Assembly (NCBI RefSeq): GCF_900114415.1
Contig: NZ_FOSZ01000002.1
Coordinates: 372,001-436,000 of the forward strand
Direction of reading: 5' to 3'
Length of the DNA: 64,000 nucleotides
Source of the DNA: Shimia haliotis
GTDB lineage: Bacteria; Pseudomonadota; Alphaproteobacteria; Rhodobacterales; Rhodobacteraceae
Under the pieces are notes generated by a model. The model was not told the origin of the DNA, made no database searches, and saw only the letters and a list, made by a program, of their open reading frames with translations. Positions 42,897 to 51,840 of this stretch are shown here, piece after piece. Position 1 is the first letter of the stretch. Each line of letters opens with the position of its first letter. A program made the translations under genes and the position numbers.

Positions 42897-43928
42897 TCAC
42901 ATCGGCATGAGCGCCCAGTAGTCAAGATCAAGCAGGACGTCAGGCTGATATTTTCCATCTTCACCCTTAAGCGCAAACGGCTCTCCGCCTTTGGTCGCCA
43001 CCAGACGCAGTCGGATCGCACCAACGCCGGGCGCGGAGGTCTCGGCCTTGTCCAGCACCTCGGACCATGCCTTGACCGTCAGACCGGAGAACGCCGGATT
43101 GGCATGTGCACCACCGTTCAGGCCGACAATCATCTGCGCATTTGCGAGACCGTTGAAGCTCAGGGCGCGCGCCAGCGAAATAATGTGCCCACCATAGATC
43201 AAGCGCTGCCCATCAGGACGGAAAGTGGCATCAAAATGCACCTTGGCCGTGTTTTGCCAAAGCCGCGTCGCCATCATATGCTCCGCTTCCTCCAGCGTCA
43301 CACCATCGACGTGGTCGATGGTCTCACCGATTTCATAATCGCCCCAACGATGCGCTTCACCCGCTTGAGTGAAATCATAACCCGAGAAATCCAATCCTTC
43401 AGGGATCACCAGATCCGCAGGGTCGATCACTTTGGACAGTTCCGGCACCACCGTTTCCGGCGCAGGCGCATCCACATCACGTTTGCGCACCATGACCCAG
43501 CGCACGTATTCCATGACCACCTCGTCACGCTGATTCATGCCGCGTGTGCGCACGTAAACCACACCGGTTTTGCCGTTGGAATTCTGTTTCAGACCAATCA
43601 CTTCGCTGGAACTTCGCAGCGTGTCACCGGCATAAACGGGCTTCAACCAACGCCCTTCGGCATAGCCAAGGTTCGCCACAGCATTCAGCGACACATCCGG
43701 TACGGTTTTGCCGAAAACCACGTGAAACGCCGCCAGATCATCCAGCGGAGATTGCGGCAAGCCAGACGCCCGCGCGAACTCGTCGCTGGAATACAAGGCG
43801 TGCCGCGCCGGATAAAGCGCGTGATACAAAGCCCGCTCCCCAGCTCCCACTGTGCGCGGCACAGCGTGATCAATCACCTGCCCCAGCGCATAATCTTCAA
43901 AAAACCGGCCCGGATTGGTCTTGGCCAT
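42897..43928 (-). CDS. mch: Mesaconyl-CoA hydratase (beta-methylmalyl-CoA dehydratase)
   Basis: The 343-aa protein has two MaoC-like hot-dog halves. The first carries GRFFEDYALGQVIDHAVPRTVG and VFGKTVPDVSLNAVANLGYAEG, the second YEIGETIDHVDGVTLEEAEHMMATRLWQNTAKVHFD with the hydratase Asp/His. It hydrates mesaconyl-CoA to beta-methylmalyl-CoA in the ethylmalonyl-CoA pathway, next to the malyl-CoA gene mcl2 in the same run. The start at 43928 shares one base with the stop of the DUF1737 gene (TGATG), so the two are translationally coupled. Upstream frame residues are not family-like. Confidence 0.92.
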   Translation of the reverse strand: MAKTNPGRFFEDYALGQVIDHAVPRTVGAGERALYHALYPARHALYSSDEFARASGLPQSPLDDLAAFHVVFGKTVPDVSLNAVANLGYAEGRWLKPVYAGDTLRSSSEVIGLKQNSNGKTGVVYVRTRGMNQRDEVVMEYVRWVMVRKRDVDAPAPETVVPELSKVIDPADLVIPEGLDFSGYDFTQAGEAHRWGDYEIGETIDHVDGVTLEEAEHMMATRLWQNTAKVHFDATFRPDGQRLIYGGHIISLARALSFNGLANAQMIVGLNGGAHANPAFSGLTVKAWSEVLDKAETSAPGVGAIRLRLVATKGGEPFALKGEDGKYQPDVLLDLDYWALMPM

Positions 43929-44131
43929 CAGTGTTCTCCCAGTTTGATCTCCGGGGTGTAAGTGCCTTCGACTTCCTTCACCACCGCCTGACCGCAGCGC
44001 ATGACGCCTGTGGCCTGACAGAAGGTCTGGGTCGGGGAGCCATGCAGCTCCCACCCCTTGTTAAGTGCGTCTGTCACTTTGTGGCAGAACGCTGACGTGT
44101 CTTCCTCAGACAGAAAACGATAAAGTTTCAT
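43928..44131 (-). CDS. DUF1737 domain small protein
   Basis: A 67-aa protein beginning MKLYRFLSEEDTSAFCHKVT and ending VEGTYTPEIKLGEH. It matches DUF1737, a small family named for the pattern LNKGWELHGSPT. It has two Cys (FCHKV and MRCGQ) but no clear metal site. Its stop overlaps the mch start by one base, and it starts 4 bp after nnrU. Function is unknown; the coupling suggests equal expression with mesaconyl-CoA hydratase. Confidence 0.78.
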   Translation of the reverse strand: MKLYRFLSEEDTSAFCHKVTDALNKGWELHGSPTQTFCQATGVMRCGQAVVKEVEGTYTPEIKLGEH

Positions 44132-44135
44132 GGGG

Positions 44136-44687
44136 TTACGCTCCAAATGGGGACGGGCCCACCAGCCCGTGAATGAAGCCAATTACACCCACAAGGATGA
44201 TGGACGCCACCAGGAACATCCCGTCCTTGGCGATGCTGCCGTGCTCGGTGGGCTCCCATGGCCCTTCGGCGCGGTTGATGATCACGATCTCAAGCAGCGA
44301 CCACACCAACAGCCCGCCGAACAAAACCACCGACGGCATATCCGGATTGACCCACAAATGCGCGCCCGCCCAAAGTGCAAACCCGATCAGCATTGGATGG
44401 CGCACGCCGTTAAGCAGCTTGCCCTTGCGTGGTGCAGGGCTCATCATAAAGATCGCAATCAACACCGCGAGGTTGTTGATATGTTTGGCAAAACTCGGCG
44501 TGGACCACAGCGTGTCCGTCACCTCTGCACTGCGGTAGCCCAGCGTCATCAGCACGATGGACAACAAAAGCAGCAGGGCCACGATGCCCTTGCCTTTGTC
44601 GCCCATCGGCTCCCGCACACCGGGCATCGCACGTTTAAAGAAATGGGCACCGGCCCACAGCAAAACTCCCAAAACCAATAAAGTCAT
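44136..44687 (-). CDS. NnrU family membrane protein
   Basis: The 183-aa protein has about five membrane helices and the family features GVLLWAGAHFFKR, GVRHPMLIGFALWAGAHLWVN and LEIVIINR. NnrU was described near nitrite/nitric oxide reduction genes, but homologues are widespread in non-denitrifiers. No denitrification gene is in this window, so nitric oxide linkage is not supported here. It lies 4 bp before the DUF1737 gene and 39 bp after mcl2 on the same strand. Confidence 0.85.
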   Translation of the reverse strand: MTLLVLGVLLWAGAHFFKRAMPGVREPMGDKGKGIVALLLLLSIVLMTLGYRSAEVTDTLWSTPSFAKHINNLAVLIAIFMMSPAPRKGKLLNGVRHPMLIGFALWAGAHLWVNPDMPSVVLFGGLLVWSLLEIVIINRAEGPWEPTEHGSIAKDGMFLVASIILVGVIGFIHGLVGPSPFGA

Positions 44688-44726
44688 CTGGCTCCCTCGC
44701 TAGAAAATTGTGTTTCGGGAGAAACG

Positions 44727-45581
44727 TTACTCTTCCAGCGCGGCGATTGCATCCGCCTTCGCCAAAATCTCACGGGCCGTCACAACGTGCAGGTTTTCGA
44801 CAATCTTGCCGTCCACCACCGCAACACCCTGACCGCTGGCCTCGGTTTCTTCATAAGCCGCAATCTGGCGCTTCGCCAAATCGATCTCGGCCTCGCTCGG
44901 CGCGAAAGCTGCGTTCGCCACATCGACTTGCGCGGGGTGAATAAGCGTCTTGCCATCAAACCCCATGTCGCGGCCCTGATCGCATTCCACCTTCAGCCCG
45001 TCTGCGTCTTTGAACGCGTTATAAACGCCATCCACAATGACAATGCCCTCGGCCTTGGCCGCCAGCAAACACAGACCGAGACCGGCCATCATCGGCAGAC
45101 GGTCAGCGCGGAACCGGGTCTGCAATTCCTTGGCCAAATCATTGGTGCCCATGACAAAACCCGTCAGTTGCGGATGCGCAGCAATCTCGGCTGCCTTCAG
45201 CATCCCACGCGGTGTTTCCATCATCGCCCAGATCGGTTTTTCCCCAATCAGCGCCGCCAGCGCATCAAGCTGCGCAGTGCTTTCAACCTTCGGCAACAGC
45301 ACCGCGTCGCAATCCATCGCAGCGGCAGCCTTGGCATCCGCTTCGCCCCACTGGGTGTCCAGCCCGTTGATACGCACGATCCGCATCCGGCTGCCATAGC
45401 CGCCCTGCTCCAACGCAGCCGCCAAGGTCGCGCGGGCGTTCTCTTTCTCGTCAGGCGCTACAGCATCCTCAAGGTCAAAGATGATCGCATCCACAGGCAG
45501 GCCGCGGGCCTTTTCCAGCGCCCGATCCTTGGACCCGGGAATATATAGAACCGACCTATAGGGACGTGCGCGCTGATCCAT
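44727..45581 (-). CDS. mcl2: (3S)-malyl-CoA thioesterase, Mcl2-type (HpcH/HpaI/CitE family)
   Basis: The 284-aa CitE-like protein carries YIPGSKDRALEKARGLPVDAIIFDLEDAVAP, the magnesium-binding Glu of AMMETPRGMLKAAEIA, and GTNDLAKELQ. In Rhodobacter sphaeroides two paralogues exist: Mcl1, the 318-aa lyase, and Mcl2, the 285-aa thioesterase that frees malate from malyl-CoA. Length and location near mch, sdh and ecm fit Mcl2. Citrate lyase beta or a plain malyl-CoA lyase is a less likely alternative. It heads the run mcl2-nnrU-DUF1737-mch-DUF4344. Confidence 0.85.
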   Translation of the reverse strand: MDQRARPYRSVLYIPGSKDRALEKARGLPVDAIIFDLEDAVAPDEKENARATLAAALEQGGYGSRMRIVRINGLDTQWGEADAKAAAAMDCDAVLLPKVESTAQLDALAALIGEKPIWAMMETPRGMLKAAEIAAHPQLTGFVMGTNDLAKELQTRFRADRLPMMAGLGLCLLAAKAEGIVIVDGVYNAFKDADGLKVECDQGRDMGFDGKTLIHPAQVDVANAAFAPSEAEIDLAKRQIAAYEETEASGQGVAVVDGKIVENLHVVTAREILAKADAIAALEE

Positions 45582-45811
45582 GACTCTCTCCGTAATTTTG
45601 TTGCGCAGAATGGGGCATTTTTCTCAGATAACTTCAAGGCAAATTTTGCCGCACCGCAGAAATACCCGCCGTAACGCCCCGTCTTTTTGCCACTGCGCAC
45701 GCCGCATTAACCAAAATTTCCCGCGACACACACCACGCTATTGCGATCAACGGGGGCACCAAGAGCCGATCAATCGGCCTCCCTCATCACATCATTTGAA
45801 AGGACAGGCAG

Positions 45812-46123
45812 ATGAACCCTATTGATCTCAAGGTGGCCTTGGGCTTTGGACTTCTGATCATGGCTGCAACCCACGCCGATGCGCAAAACAACTGCGCCGC
45901 GCGGGAAACCGTCATTCAACGGCTTGCCGATCGCTATGGCGAAACCCGTCAGGCCCTCGGCCTCGCCCAGCAAGGCGCGGTCTTTGAAATGTTTGCCTCG
46001 GAAAACTCCGGAAGCTGGACCATCACAGTGACCATGCCCAACGGCACCACATGTCTGGTGGCCAGCGGACAGGCCTATGAGGAACTGGCAGAGGCGCTTC
46101 CACCGCAGGGCGATGGCGCCTAA
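45812..46123 (+). CDS. Small secreted protein of unknown function
   Basis: A 103-aa protein with a signal peptide (VALGFGLLIMAATHADA, cleaved before QNN) and two Cys (NNCAARE and TTCLVAS) that could form a disulfide. The mature part reads like a short alpha/beta domain (VIQRLADRYGETRQALGL, WTITVTMPNGTTC). It resembles conserved hypothetical periplasmic proteins of Rhodobacteraceae, but I know no function. An AAAGGACAGGCAG site precedes the ATG. It converges with the TSUP gene with a 4-bp overlap of their 3' ends. Confidence 0.75.
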   Translation: MNPIDLKVALGFGLLIMAATHADAQNNCAARETVIQRLADRYGETRQALGLAQQGAVFEMFASENSGSWTITVTMPNGTTCLVASGQAYEELAEALPPQGDGA

Positions 46124-46860
46124 GTCAGTGCGTCAAAAACCAGCTTGAGACCGGTGAGCGAGAGCAACACATAGGTCACGCCGAAGAAAGCCCGCTCCGG
46201 TATCGCATAGTGGGCTTTCACGCCAATGTAAGCGCCCAGAACAGCAAAGGGCGCAAGCATCACGTCCGCCCAAAGCGTTTGCACCGTAAACGCGCCAAGA
46301 AACGCATAGGGCACAAATTTTGCGATATTTATGACCCAGAAGGTCAATACCGTGGTCGCCTGATAGGTGGTTTTACCCACGCCCCGCGACAACAGATAAA
46401 CCGCGGCAGGTGGCCCGCCCGCGTGGCTGACAAAACTGGTGAAACCGGCAACCAGTCCCGCGACATACCCCGCCCAAACCGGCATCGACATCCGCCGTTT
46501 CGCGCTCGGCCAAAGCTGCCACGCGACAAAACCGAGCGAAACCGCGCCAATCAAAAGGCGCAAAACATCGTCGTTGGCCACCGAAAAAAGCCACACACCC
46601 AGCGCCACACCGGGCAAGCCGCCCAGGATCAACACCCGCGCTTCAGGCCAGCTCCACTTGTTCCAGTAGGGCCGCAGTGTGATCAGATCCACCAGCATCA
46701 ACAACGGCAACATCACGCCCAACGCTTCGCGAGGTGGCATCACCAAGGCCAAGAGGCTGGCGGAGGCAAAGGCTGCGCCGGATCCAAAACCTGCCTTTGA
46801 CACGCCGGCAAAGACAACCGCCAGCGCGGCCAAAACAAAAATCGGGACAGAATCAATCAA
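46120..46860 (-). CDS. TSUP family transporter (sulfite exporter TauE/SafE family)
   Basis: The 246-aa membrane protein has about eight helices with the TSUP pattern: FAGVSKAGFGSGAAFASASLLALVMPPREALG in the first half and GYVAGLVAGFTSFVSHAGGPPAAVYLL in the second, where the His-Ala-Gly-Gly-Pro segment is conserved. It is a different subgroup from the TSUP protein at 22.4 kb and lacks the TIGR02186 partner. The substrate is unknown. It is oriented against the small secreted protein gene. Confidence 0.85.
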   Translation of the reverse strand: MIDSVPIFVLAALAVVFAGVSKAGFGSGAAFASASLLALVMPPREALGVMLPLLMLVDLITLRPYWNKWSWPEARVLILGGLPGVALGVWLFSVANDDVLRLLIGAVSLGFVAWQLWPSAKRRMSMPVWAGYVAGLVAGFTSFVSHAGGPPAAVYLLSRGVGKTTYQATTVLTFWVINIAKFVPYAFLGAFTVQTLWADVMLAPFAVLGAYIGVKAHYAIPERAFFGVTYVLLSLTGLKLVFDALT

Positions 46861-46902
46861 GACACTGCCCCCTCTTTTGCGAAATTTTCAGGCGAAACCG
46901 CC

Positions 46903-47106
46903 TCAGCTGCCCTTCAAAATCTTCTTGCGCTGCTGTTCGTATTCTTTCTCGGTCAACAGCCCCTGCTTGTAAGCCGCTTCAAGAGATTCAAGCTCCTGAC
47001 CAATTGTGGTTGTTTGCACGTTGTTGTTTGTTGTGCCGCCGCCACAGGCCGAAACGGTCATCCCGATGAACGCCAATGCAATCAGGGTTTTTAGAGCAGA
47101 TTTCAT
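46903..47106 (-). CDS. Small SHOCT-domain lipoprotein
   Basis: A 67-aa protein with a lipoprotein signal (LIALAFIGMTVSACGGG, lipidated Cys near residue 21), a flexible Asn/Thr linker and a C-terminal SHOCT motif: LESLEAAYKQGLLTEKEYEQQRKKIL. SHOCT domains are short oligomerisation or peptide-binding helices. It is isolated between the TSUP gene and divergent mdh. Function is unknown. Confidence 0.8.
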   Translation of the reverse strand: MKSALKTLIALAFIGMTVSACGGGTTNNNVQTTTIGQELESLEAAYKQGLLTEKEYEQQRKKILKGS

Positions 47107-47278
47107 AAGACCTGGTCCTCAGTATTTGTGTTTGTCCTGACGACCATCTACGCCTACCCCGCGCGATATTGCAAGCGCGCGCTGAGCTAGAAATCGGCCA
47201 CTTTCTGCAAGAGCAAACACGGGACTCGCAACCATGCCGCACCTGCAAACACTTGCTTCAAGGCGAGATTCCGCTTAA

Positions 47279-48280
<1,002 letters not shown>

Positions 48281-48301
48281 GCCACACCAAAGCACATCTG
48301 C

Positions 48302-48334
48302 AAAAGCCCGCCACACCGGCGGGCTTTTCTTTTT
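48302..48334 (+). terminator. Rho-independent terminator of mdh
   Basis: AAAAGCCCGCC pairs with GGCGGGCTTTT across a 5-nt loop, followed by CTTTTT, about 20 bp after the mdh stop. Confidence 0.92.
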
Positions 48335-48380
48335 GGCGCACCCCCTTGCCTGAAAACCCTTTTGCCGCCAAACAATTGGC

Positions 48381-49157
48381 ATGATCGGTCTGAACCGCCC
48401 CCTCGACACGACCAATGGCCTCAAACTGTTGGGAGAGCGCAATTCCGGCACCAATGTGCTGGAACATCTGCTGCAGCACATTCCCGATCTGCATCTTTTT
48501 CCCAGCCTTCCCATGCTGACGTGGCGCGAAGTTCACCGGTTCAGGCATCCTCTTTCAGCGCTCTGGCGCTACCACGCGGCCCGAGAAGAAACTCTGGACC
48601 ATTGGCACACCCGCGACCTGCCAATATCCGGTGGCTGGAAACACGCAGCCCCCAATCAGGAATTTCGCTCCAGCTTCCTAAAAACAAAACAGCCCGCCGT
48701 CCTGATTATGCTGCGCCATCCGGCAAGCTGGCTACGCTCCATGCACCGCAACCCGTTCCACACCTTGGTCAAAGTGCCCACAGACTTCTCCGCCTTCATA
48801 CGCACCGATTGGCAAGTGACCATGCGCGACGGCGTGCCGTCTGCTCCGCTGCCCGCGCTCTACGCGGCCAAACTCAAGACCTATGCCGACCTGCTCGCCA
48901 GCTATCCCAACAGCGCGCTCATCCGATACGAAGACCTGCTAAGTGATCCCACCGCGACACTGACCGCACTTGGTCTGGAAGGGCCTGCGCCGTTCGCCCT
49001 TCCCGCCGATGACCCGCGCGCCTTTGCGAAACCATCAAACTCCACGTCCTTTGGCGACAGGGCCGCCGCTAGCTTCGACAACCTCTCCGCCGCGGATCGG
49101 ACAGTTGTCTGCGATTGTCTGGATGGCTCGCCCGCGTCGGACCTCTATCCCAGCTGA
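48381..49157 (+). CDS. Sulfotransferase-like protein
   Basis: The 258-aa product has a P-loop-like segment GERNSGTNVLEHLL near the N-terminus and IMLRHPASWLRSMHRNPF, which resembles the 3'-phosphate-binding loop (R-H-P...S) of sulfotransferases. Later, LIRYEDLLSDPTATLTALGLEG is a typical sulfotransferase C-terminal helix motif. PAPS binding is plausible; the acceptor is unknown. The ribosome site before the ATG is weak and the gene follows the mdh terminator by 46 bp. It differs clearly from the sulfotransferase-like protein in the sdh operon. Confidence 0.7.
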   Translation: MIGLNRPLDTTNGLKLLGERNSGTNVLEHLLQHIPDLHLFPSLPMLTWREVHRFRHPLSALWRYHAAREETLDHWHTRDLPISGGWKHAAPNQEFRSSFLKTKQPAVLIMLRHPASWLRSMHRNPFHTLVKVPTDFSAFIRTDWQVTMRDGVPSAPLPALYAAKLKTYADLLASYPNSALIRYEDLLSDPTATLTALGLEGPAPFALPADDPRAFAKPSNSTSFGDRAAASFDNLSAADRTVVCDCLDGSPASDLYPS

Positions 49158-49229
49158 TCAACACTAAAGACTCAGGTAACGCTTTGCGTTTACCCTACTG
49201 GCAAATATTTCCTGATTTGAGGCTTTGAC

Positions 49230-49373
49230 ATGCACACCAAACTTCTCCTTGCGCTCTCGCTGCTGGTGTCCTTCACCCTGTCCGCTTGCGGATCCAACGA
49301 GGATCTTCCGGTGCGTACCACACCGCAGCTTGAACATCCTGTGACCGGCAAAATCTCCACCGGCGAAACCTGA
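49230..49373 (+). CDS. Very small lipoprotein, 47 aa
   Basis: The reading frame encodes a clear lipoprotein signal (LLLALSLLVSFTLSAC, lipidated Cys at residue 20) and a mature peptide of only 28 residues (CGSNEDLPVRTTPQLEHPVT, then GKISTGET). A TTGAGG site lies eight bases before the ATG. The size and the short acidic or Pro/Thr-rich tail resemble entericidin-like or other tiny lipoproteins, but I can assign no family. The signal peptide makes a chance frame unlikely. Confidence 0.7.
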   Translation: MHTKLLLALSLLVSFTLSACGSNEDLPVRTTPQLEHPVTGKISTGET

Positions 49374-49534
49374 CCCACCACCACACGTTCGTTGGCAACG
49401 GGGCCCCCTTGTCGCAACCATCATGGCGACCACAACCACGCCCGTCGGCCACAAGTTGCCCAAACTCATCGGTTTGAGTCGGTCTGCCGTGCCATTTAGG
49501 CAATCCTAACCCCGAATTGCTGCATCCCGCCAAT

Positions 49535-49569
49535 TTTGTGATCACACTTTTTCTGAGTGTGATCACAAA
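49535..49569 (+). promoter_or_regulatory. Paired TGTGATCACA palindromes upstream of sucC
   Basis: Two perfect TGTGATCACA sites (49537-49546 and 49558-49567), flanked by TT and AA, have centres 21 bp apart and lie about 97-127 bp upstream of the sucC ATG. The pair matches that before sdhC. Confidence 0.75.
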
Positions 49570-49663
49570 CAGCGAAAAATGCGCTAACATTTCAGAAATC
49601 GCTATATCCCCTTGCGTATCATGTGGCAAAACTCCGCCAATCGCAGCAAGATGGGACAGTTCC

Positions 49664-50857
49664 ATGAACATCCACGAATATCAGGCGAAAGCCCTGCTTC
49701 GCTCCTACGGCGCTCCGGTGTCCGAAGGGCGCGTTGTTCTCAAAGCAGAAGATGCCAAAACCGCCGCCGGTGAACTTGACGGCCCGCTCTGGGTTGTAAA
49801 GGCACAGATCCACGCAGGTGGCCGCGGCAAAGGTTCCTTCGTAGAACCCGACGCCGGTGAAAAAGGCGGTGTCCGCCTCGCCAAGTCGGTTGAAGAAGCC
49901 GCCGAAGAAGCCAAAAAGATGCTGGGCCGCACCCTTGTGACCCACCAGTCCGGCCCTGCCGGCAAACAGGTGAACCGCATCTACATCGAAGACGGTTCCG
50001 ACATCGAGCGCGAACTCTATCTCGCGCTTCTGGTGGATCGCCAGACCTCCCGCGTCAGCTTCGTCTGCTCGACCGAGGGCGGCATGGACATCGAGGAAGT
50101 GGCCGAAGCCACGCCTGAGAAAATCCTGTCTTTCTCCGTAGACCCAGCCACCGGCTACCAAGCCTATCACGGCCGCCGCGTTGCTTTCTCTCTGGGCCTC
50201 AAAGGTGCACAGGTCAAAGAATGCGTCAAACTGATGGGCATTCTCTACAAAGCCTTCATGGAAAAAGACATGGAGCAGCTGGAGATCAACCCGCTGATCG
50301 TCATGCCTGGCGGTGCACTCAAAGTGCTCGACGCCAAGGTTGGCTTTGACGGCAACGCCATCTACCGCCACCCCGATGTGGCCGAGCTGCGCGATGAGAC
50401 TGAAGAAGACCCCAAAGAGCTTGAGGCGTCCAAGTATGACCTCAACTACATCGCTCTGGACGGTGAAATCGGCTGCATGGTGAACGGCGCCGGTTTGGCG
50501 ATGGCCACCATGGACATCATCAAACTCTACGGTGCAGAGCCTGCCAACTTCCTCGACGTAGGCGGCGGCGCGACCAAAGAGAAAGTGACCGAAGCGTTCA
50601 AGATCATCACCTCTGATCCAAACGTCAAAGGCATCCTCGTGAACATCTTCGGCGGCATCATGCGCTGTGACGTGATCGCAGAGGGCGTTGTGGCGGCTGT
50701 CAAAGAAGTGGGCCTGCAGGTTCCACTGGTTGTGCGCCTCGAAGGCACCAACGTCGAAGCCGGCAAAGAGATCATCAACACCTCCGGTCTTGATGTGATC
50801 GCAGCGGACAACCTGTCCGACGGCGCCGAAAAAATCGTCAAAGCGGTGAAAGGATAA
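49664..50857 (+). CDS. sucC: Succinate--CoA ligase (ADP-forming) subunit beta
   Basis: The 397-aa ATP-grasp subunit starts [21 protein letters not shown], the family N-terminus. It has the ATP-grasp segments [17 protein letters not shown] and [23 protein letters not shown], and [20 protein letters not shown] with [10 protein letters not shown] for the CoA-binding half. It forms succinate and ATP from succinyl-CoA with SucD. The start at 49664 fits the family; upstream frame is non-family and contains the regulatory palindromes. sucD follows by 5 bp. Confidence 0.97.
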   Translation: MNIHEYQAKALLRSYGAPVSEGRVVLKAEDAKTAAGELDGPLWVVKAQIHAGGRGKGSFVEPDAGEKGGVRLAKSVEEAAEEAKKMLGRTLVTHQSGPAGKQVNRIYIEDGSDIERELYLALLVDRQTSRVSFVCSTEGGMDIEEVAEATPEKILSFSVDPATGYQAYHGRRVAFSLGLKGAQVKECVKLMGILYKAFMEKDMEQLEINPLIVMPGGALKVLDAKVGFDGNAIYRHPDVAELRDETEEDPKELEASKYDLNYIALDGEIGCMVNGAGLAMATMDIIKLYGAEPANFLDVGGGATKEKVTEAFKIITSDPNVKGILVNIFGGIMRCDVIAEGVVAAVKEVGLQVPLVVRLEGTNVEAGKEIINTSGLDVIAADNLSDGAEKIVKAVKG

Positions 50858-50862
50858 CACCC

Positions 50863-51750
50863 ATGGCCATTCTCGTAGATGAAAACACCAAGGTTATCTG
50901 TCAGGGCTTCACCGGCTCACAGGGCACCTTCCACTCTGAACAAGCCATCGCCTATGGCACAAAAATGGTCGGCGGCGTGACCCCGGGCAAAGGCGGCATC
51001 GACCACCTCGGCCTGCCGGTCTTTGACTCGGTCCACGACGCCAAAGCCAAAACCGAAGCCAATGCTTCCGTGATCTACGTTCCACCGCCCTTCGCCGCGG
51101 ATTCGATCCTCGAGGCGATTGATGCGGAAATGGAACTGATCGTTTGCATCACCGAAGGCATTCCGGTGCTGGACATGATGAAAGTGCAGCGCGCACTGGA
51201 AGGTTCCGCCTCCCGTCTGATCGGCCCCAACTGCCCCGGTGTCATCACGCCGGATGCGTGCAAAATCGGCATCATGCCGGGCCACATCCACAAACGCGGC
51301 TCTGTCGGCGTTGTGTCCCGCTCCGGCACCCTGACTTATGAGGCTGTCAAACAGACCGCCGACATCGGTCTGGGCCAGTCCACCGCCGTGGGCATCGGCG
51401 GCGATCCGATCAAAGGCACCGAGCATATCGACATCCTAGACATGTTCCTCAGCGACGACGAAACCCAGTCGATCATTATGATTGGTGAAATCGGGGGCTC
51501 CGCAGAAGAAGAAGCCGCTGAGTTCCTCGCGAATGAGCGCAAGAAAGGCCGCTGGAAGCCGACCGCAGGCTTCATCGCCGGCCGCACGGCCCCTCCCGGC
51601 CGCCGCATGGGCCACGCGGGCGCGATTGTTGCCGGTGGCAAAGGTGGTGCCGACGACAAGATCGCCGCGATGAAAGAAGCCGGCATCGTTGTTGCCGACA
51701 GCCCCGCCGGTCTCGGCGAAGCTGTGCTCAAAGCCATCGAGCTGGGCTAA
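50863..51750 (+). CDS. sucD: Succinate--CoA ligase (ADP-forming) subunit alpha
   Basis: The 295-aa CoA-binding subunit has [32 protein letters not shown], the phosphorylated His in [17 protein letters not shown], and [16 protein letters not shown]. It follows sucC closely. An inverted repeat between sucD and sucA may tune the level of the downstream genes. Confidence 0.97.
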   Translation: MAILVDENTKVICQGFTGSQGTFHSEQAIAYGTKMVGGVTPGKGGIDHLGLPVFDSVHDAKAKTEANASVIYVPPPFAADSILEAIDAEMELIVCITEGIPVLDMMKVQRALEGSASRLIGPNCPGVITPDACKIGIMPGHIHKRGSVGVVSRSGTLTYEAVKQTADIGLGQSTAVGIGGDPIKGTEHIDILDMFLSDDETQSIIMIGEIGGSAEEEAAEFLANERKKGRWKPTAGFIAGRTAPPGRRMGHAGAIVAGGKGGADDKIAAMKEAGIVVADSPAGLGEAVLKAIELG

Positions 51751-51759
51751 TTTGACATC

Positions 51760-51784
51760 AGGGCAGGCGTCACGCGCCTGCCCT
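51760..51784 (+). promoter_or_regulatory. Intercistronic hairpin between sucD and sucA
   Basis: AGGGCAGGCG (51760-51769) pairs perfectly with CGCCTGCCCT (51775-51784) across 5 nt. There is no T-run, so attenuation, mRNA processing or stabilisation is more likely than full termination. Confidence 0.55.
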
Positions 51785-51840
51785 ACCTTCGCTTTGCCAT
51801 TCTGCAGAGCACACGAAACCCAATTGTTCGGGAGTCCTCC

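Noticed and set aside
44136-44687. Denitrification linkage of the NnrU gene
   Set aside because: No nitrite or nitric oxide reductase or nnr regulator gene is in the window; context is ethylmalonyl-CoA metabolism.
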